Of a DNA stretch of 5,860 nt, positions 4,529 through 5,860 are shown piece by piece. Each line of letters opens with the position of its first letter. Position 1 is the stretch's first letter. The stretch comes from an uncultured Lachnospiraceae bacterium. GTDB lineage: Bacteria > Bacillota > Clostridia > Lachnospirales > Lachnospiraceae. The translations under genes were made by a program, and so were the position numbers. The notes under the pieces are model-generated. The model did not search any database, was not told the origin of the DNA, and saw nothing but the letters and a program-made list of their open reading frames with translations. The stretch spans positions 1 through 5,860 of the forward strand of contig CAKRPI010000115.1 in the NCBI GenBank assembly GCA_934376945.1. Reading direction: 5' to 3'.

Positions 4529-5725
4529 ATGAAAAAATGTACGAAACTGATCCTTGCAGCAACAACGATGCTTACCCTGGGAGCATTTTCCAGCTTCGCT
4601 GTCAGCGCAGAGGAGACCACGGTCAAAGCCGGATTTATTTTCCTGCATGATGAGAACTCTACTTATGACCTGAACTTCATCAACGCAGCAAAAGAAGCAT
4701 GCGAGAGCATGGGTATCGAGTATGTGTTTAAGACCGGTATTCCGGAGGGACAGGAGTGCTATGAGGCAGCATGTGAGCTTGCAGATGCGGGCTGCAATTT
4801 CGTATTTGCAGACAGCTTTGGCCATGAGGATTATATGATCGAGGCTGCAAGAGAGTTCCCGGATGTTCAGTTCTGCCATGCAACAGGTACAAAGGCACAC
4901 ACCGAGGAGATGGATAATTTCCACAATGCGTTTGCTTCTATTTACGAGGGACGTTATCTGGCAGGTGTTGCAGCAGGAATGAAGCTCAATGAGATGATCG
5001 ACAACGGTACGATCACTGCAGAGCAGGCAAAGATGGGCTACGTTGGTGCTTATACTTACGCAGAGGTTATTTCCGGTTATACTTCCTTCTTCCTTGGTGC
5101 GCGTTCTGTATGCCCGAGCGTTACAATGGAAGTTACCTTTACCGGTTCCTGGTATGATGAGACAGCAGAGAAGGAAGGCGCAAACAAGCTGATCGAGGAT
5201 GGATGCGTACTGATCAGCCAGCATGCAGATTCCATGGGTGCTCCGACCGCATGTGAGACTGCAGGTGTTCCGGATGTTTCCTACAACGGAAGCACAGCAA
5301 GTGCATGCCCGAATACCTTTATCGTATCTTCCAGAATTGACTGGGCACCGTATTTTGAATATGCAATGGGCTGTGTAGCAAGCGGCGAGGAGATCGCAGC
5401 TGACTGGACAGGCGATCTTTCTACCGGTTCTGTCGTACTGACTGATCTGGGCAGTGCAGCAGCAGAGGGTACACAGGAAGCGCTTGATGAAGTGACTGCA
5501 AAGCTTGAGTCCGGCGAAATTCATGTATTTGATATTGATACCTTTACTGTTAAGGGCGAAAAGCTTGAGAGCTATATGGCAGATGTTGATACCGATCCGG
5601 ATTATGAAGGAGATCATGAAGCAGTAGCTGACGGATACTTCCATGAGTCGGCAGAGGGCTTCCGTTCTGCTCCGTATTTTGATATTCAGATTGATGATAT
5701 TTCACTTCTTGATACAGCATTCTGA
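4529..5725 (+). CDS. BMP family (Med/PnrA-like) ABC transporter substrate-binding protein
   Basis: Secreted binding protein of the BMP family (COG1744), whose members capture purine nucleosides and related compounds for ABC import. The start at 4529 has AAAGGGAG (4514-4521) 7 nt upstream. Residues 1-27 are a signal peptide (KK, hydrophobic core, AVSA then EE), so cleavage is predicted after Ala27. There is no LxxC lipobox, which is unusual for a binding protein of a single-membrane bacterium. Family landmarks: GFIF (35-38), FADSFGHEDY (93-102), FHNAFASIYEGRYLAGVAAG (131-150), GYVGAYTYAEVISGY (170-184), LGARSVCP (189-196), W208 in GSWYD, and QHADS (231-235). At 398 aa it is slightly longer than many members (about 330-380), partly through an acidic C-terminal tail. 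The mature part has ten cysteines. Controlled by the purine riboswitch upstream and closed by a terminator 20 nt downstream. Guanosine, inosine or a similar ligand is inferred, not shown. Confidence 0.92.
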   Translation: MKKCTKLILAATTMLTLGAFSSFAVSAEETTVKAGFIFLHDENSTYDLNFINAAKEACESMGIEYVFKTGIPEGQECYEAACELADAGCNFVFADSFGHEDYMIEAAREFPDVQFCHATGTKAHTEEMDNFHNAFASIYEGRYLAGVAAGMKLNEMIDNGTITAEQAKMGYVGAYTYAEVISGYTSFFLGARSVCPSVTMEVTFTGSWYDETAEKEGANKLIEDGCVLISQHADSMGAPTACETAGVPDVSYNGSTASACPNTFIVSSRIDWAPYFEYAMGCVASGEEIAADWTGDLSTGSVVLTDLGSAAAEGTQEALDEVTAKLESGEIHVFDIDTFTVKGEKLESYMADVDTDPDYEGDHEAVADGYFHESAEGFRSAPYFDIQIDDISLLDTAF

Positions 5726-5745
5726 TCCGCTTCAAAGCACAATGA

Positions 5746-5778
5746 GCGGTGCAGCGATTTTCGCCGCACCGCATTTTT
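5746..5778 (+). terminator. Intrinsic terminator after the BMP gene
   Basis: GCGGTGC (5746-5752) pairs with GCACCGC (5766-5772). An A-C mismatch separates this from an inner GCGA (5754-5757) / TCGC (5761-5764) stem with a TTT loop. TTTTT (5774-5778) follows after one A. It starts 20 nt past the stop codon, so the binding protein is probably a single-gene transcript or only partly read through. Positions 5779-5860 show no gene, promoter or RNA that I can support. Confidence 0.85.
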
Positions 5779-5860
5779 ATGTAATATGTACTCTCGGAAT
5801 CTTTTTGTGCTTGATTTTGTGAGAAGATTTTTTGTCAGCTGTGCCCAAATTTCTGAGGCG

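Noticed and set aside
4490..5644. Long open frame (384 codons) on the minus strand across the BMP gene
   Set aside because: It is antisense to a well-supported gene, lacks family features and a ribosome binding site, and follows from the codon use of the real gene.

Overview
The window looks like chromosome from a Firmicute of the class Clostridia, most likely a Lachnospiraceae-type gut anaerobe. This rests on protein style (Lon, YihA/YsxC and BMP-family sequences of clostridial type), strong AGGAGG-like ribosome binding sites, textbook TTGACA/TATAAT-like promoters and a purine riboswitch with an intrinsic terminator. The placement is inference from sequence style, not from a database search.

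Layout. Positions 1-196 are a non-coding leader with two hairpins and no convincing promoter. lon (197-2512, +), the ATP-dependent protease, and yihA/ysxC (2542-3168, +), a ribosome-assembly GTPase, are 29 nt apart and probably co-transcribed. A PAQR/hemolysin III membrane protein (3178-3828, -) converges on yihA with only 9 nt between the stop codons and no visible terminator. Its promoter (TTGACA, 17 bp, TACGAT) lies at 3894-3922 on the minus strand, followed by a perfect 21-bp palindrome just after the predicted transcription start.

The 700-bp gap between the two divergent transcription units (3829-4528) is the richest part. It holds a 142-bp MITE-like element (3961-4102) with 18-bp terminal inverted repeats and an 8-bp target duplication, inserted into an older pair of degenerate ~25-bp tandem repeats. 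After it come a strong forward promoter (4238-4266) with an 8-bp inverted repeat across its -35 box, a divergent guanine-class purine riboswitch (4282-4354), and an expression platform with a candidate antiterminator and an 11-bp terminator (4412-4454).

The riboswitch controls a BMP-family (Med/PnrA-like) ABC transporter substrate-binding protein (4529-5725, +). The protein has a signal peptide but no lipobox, and its gene is followed closely by its own terminator (5746-5778). Together this suggests purine-responsive expression of a (deoxy)nucleoside or purine-compound binding protein whose permease and ATPase genes are not in the window. The conserved genes are ordinary. The new-looking material is the MITE, the variant aptamer with its unusual expression platform, and a ~35-nt motif shared by the lon leader and that platform.
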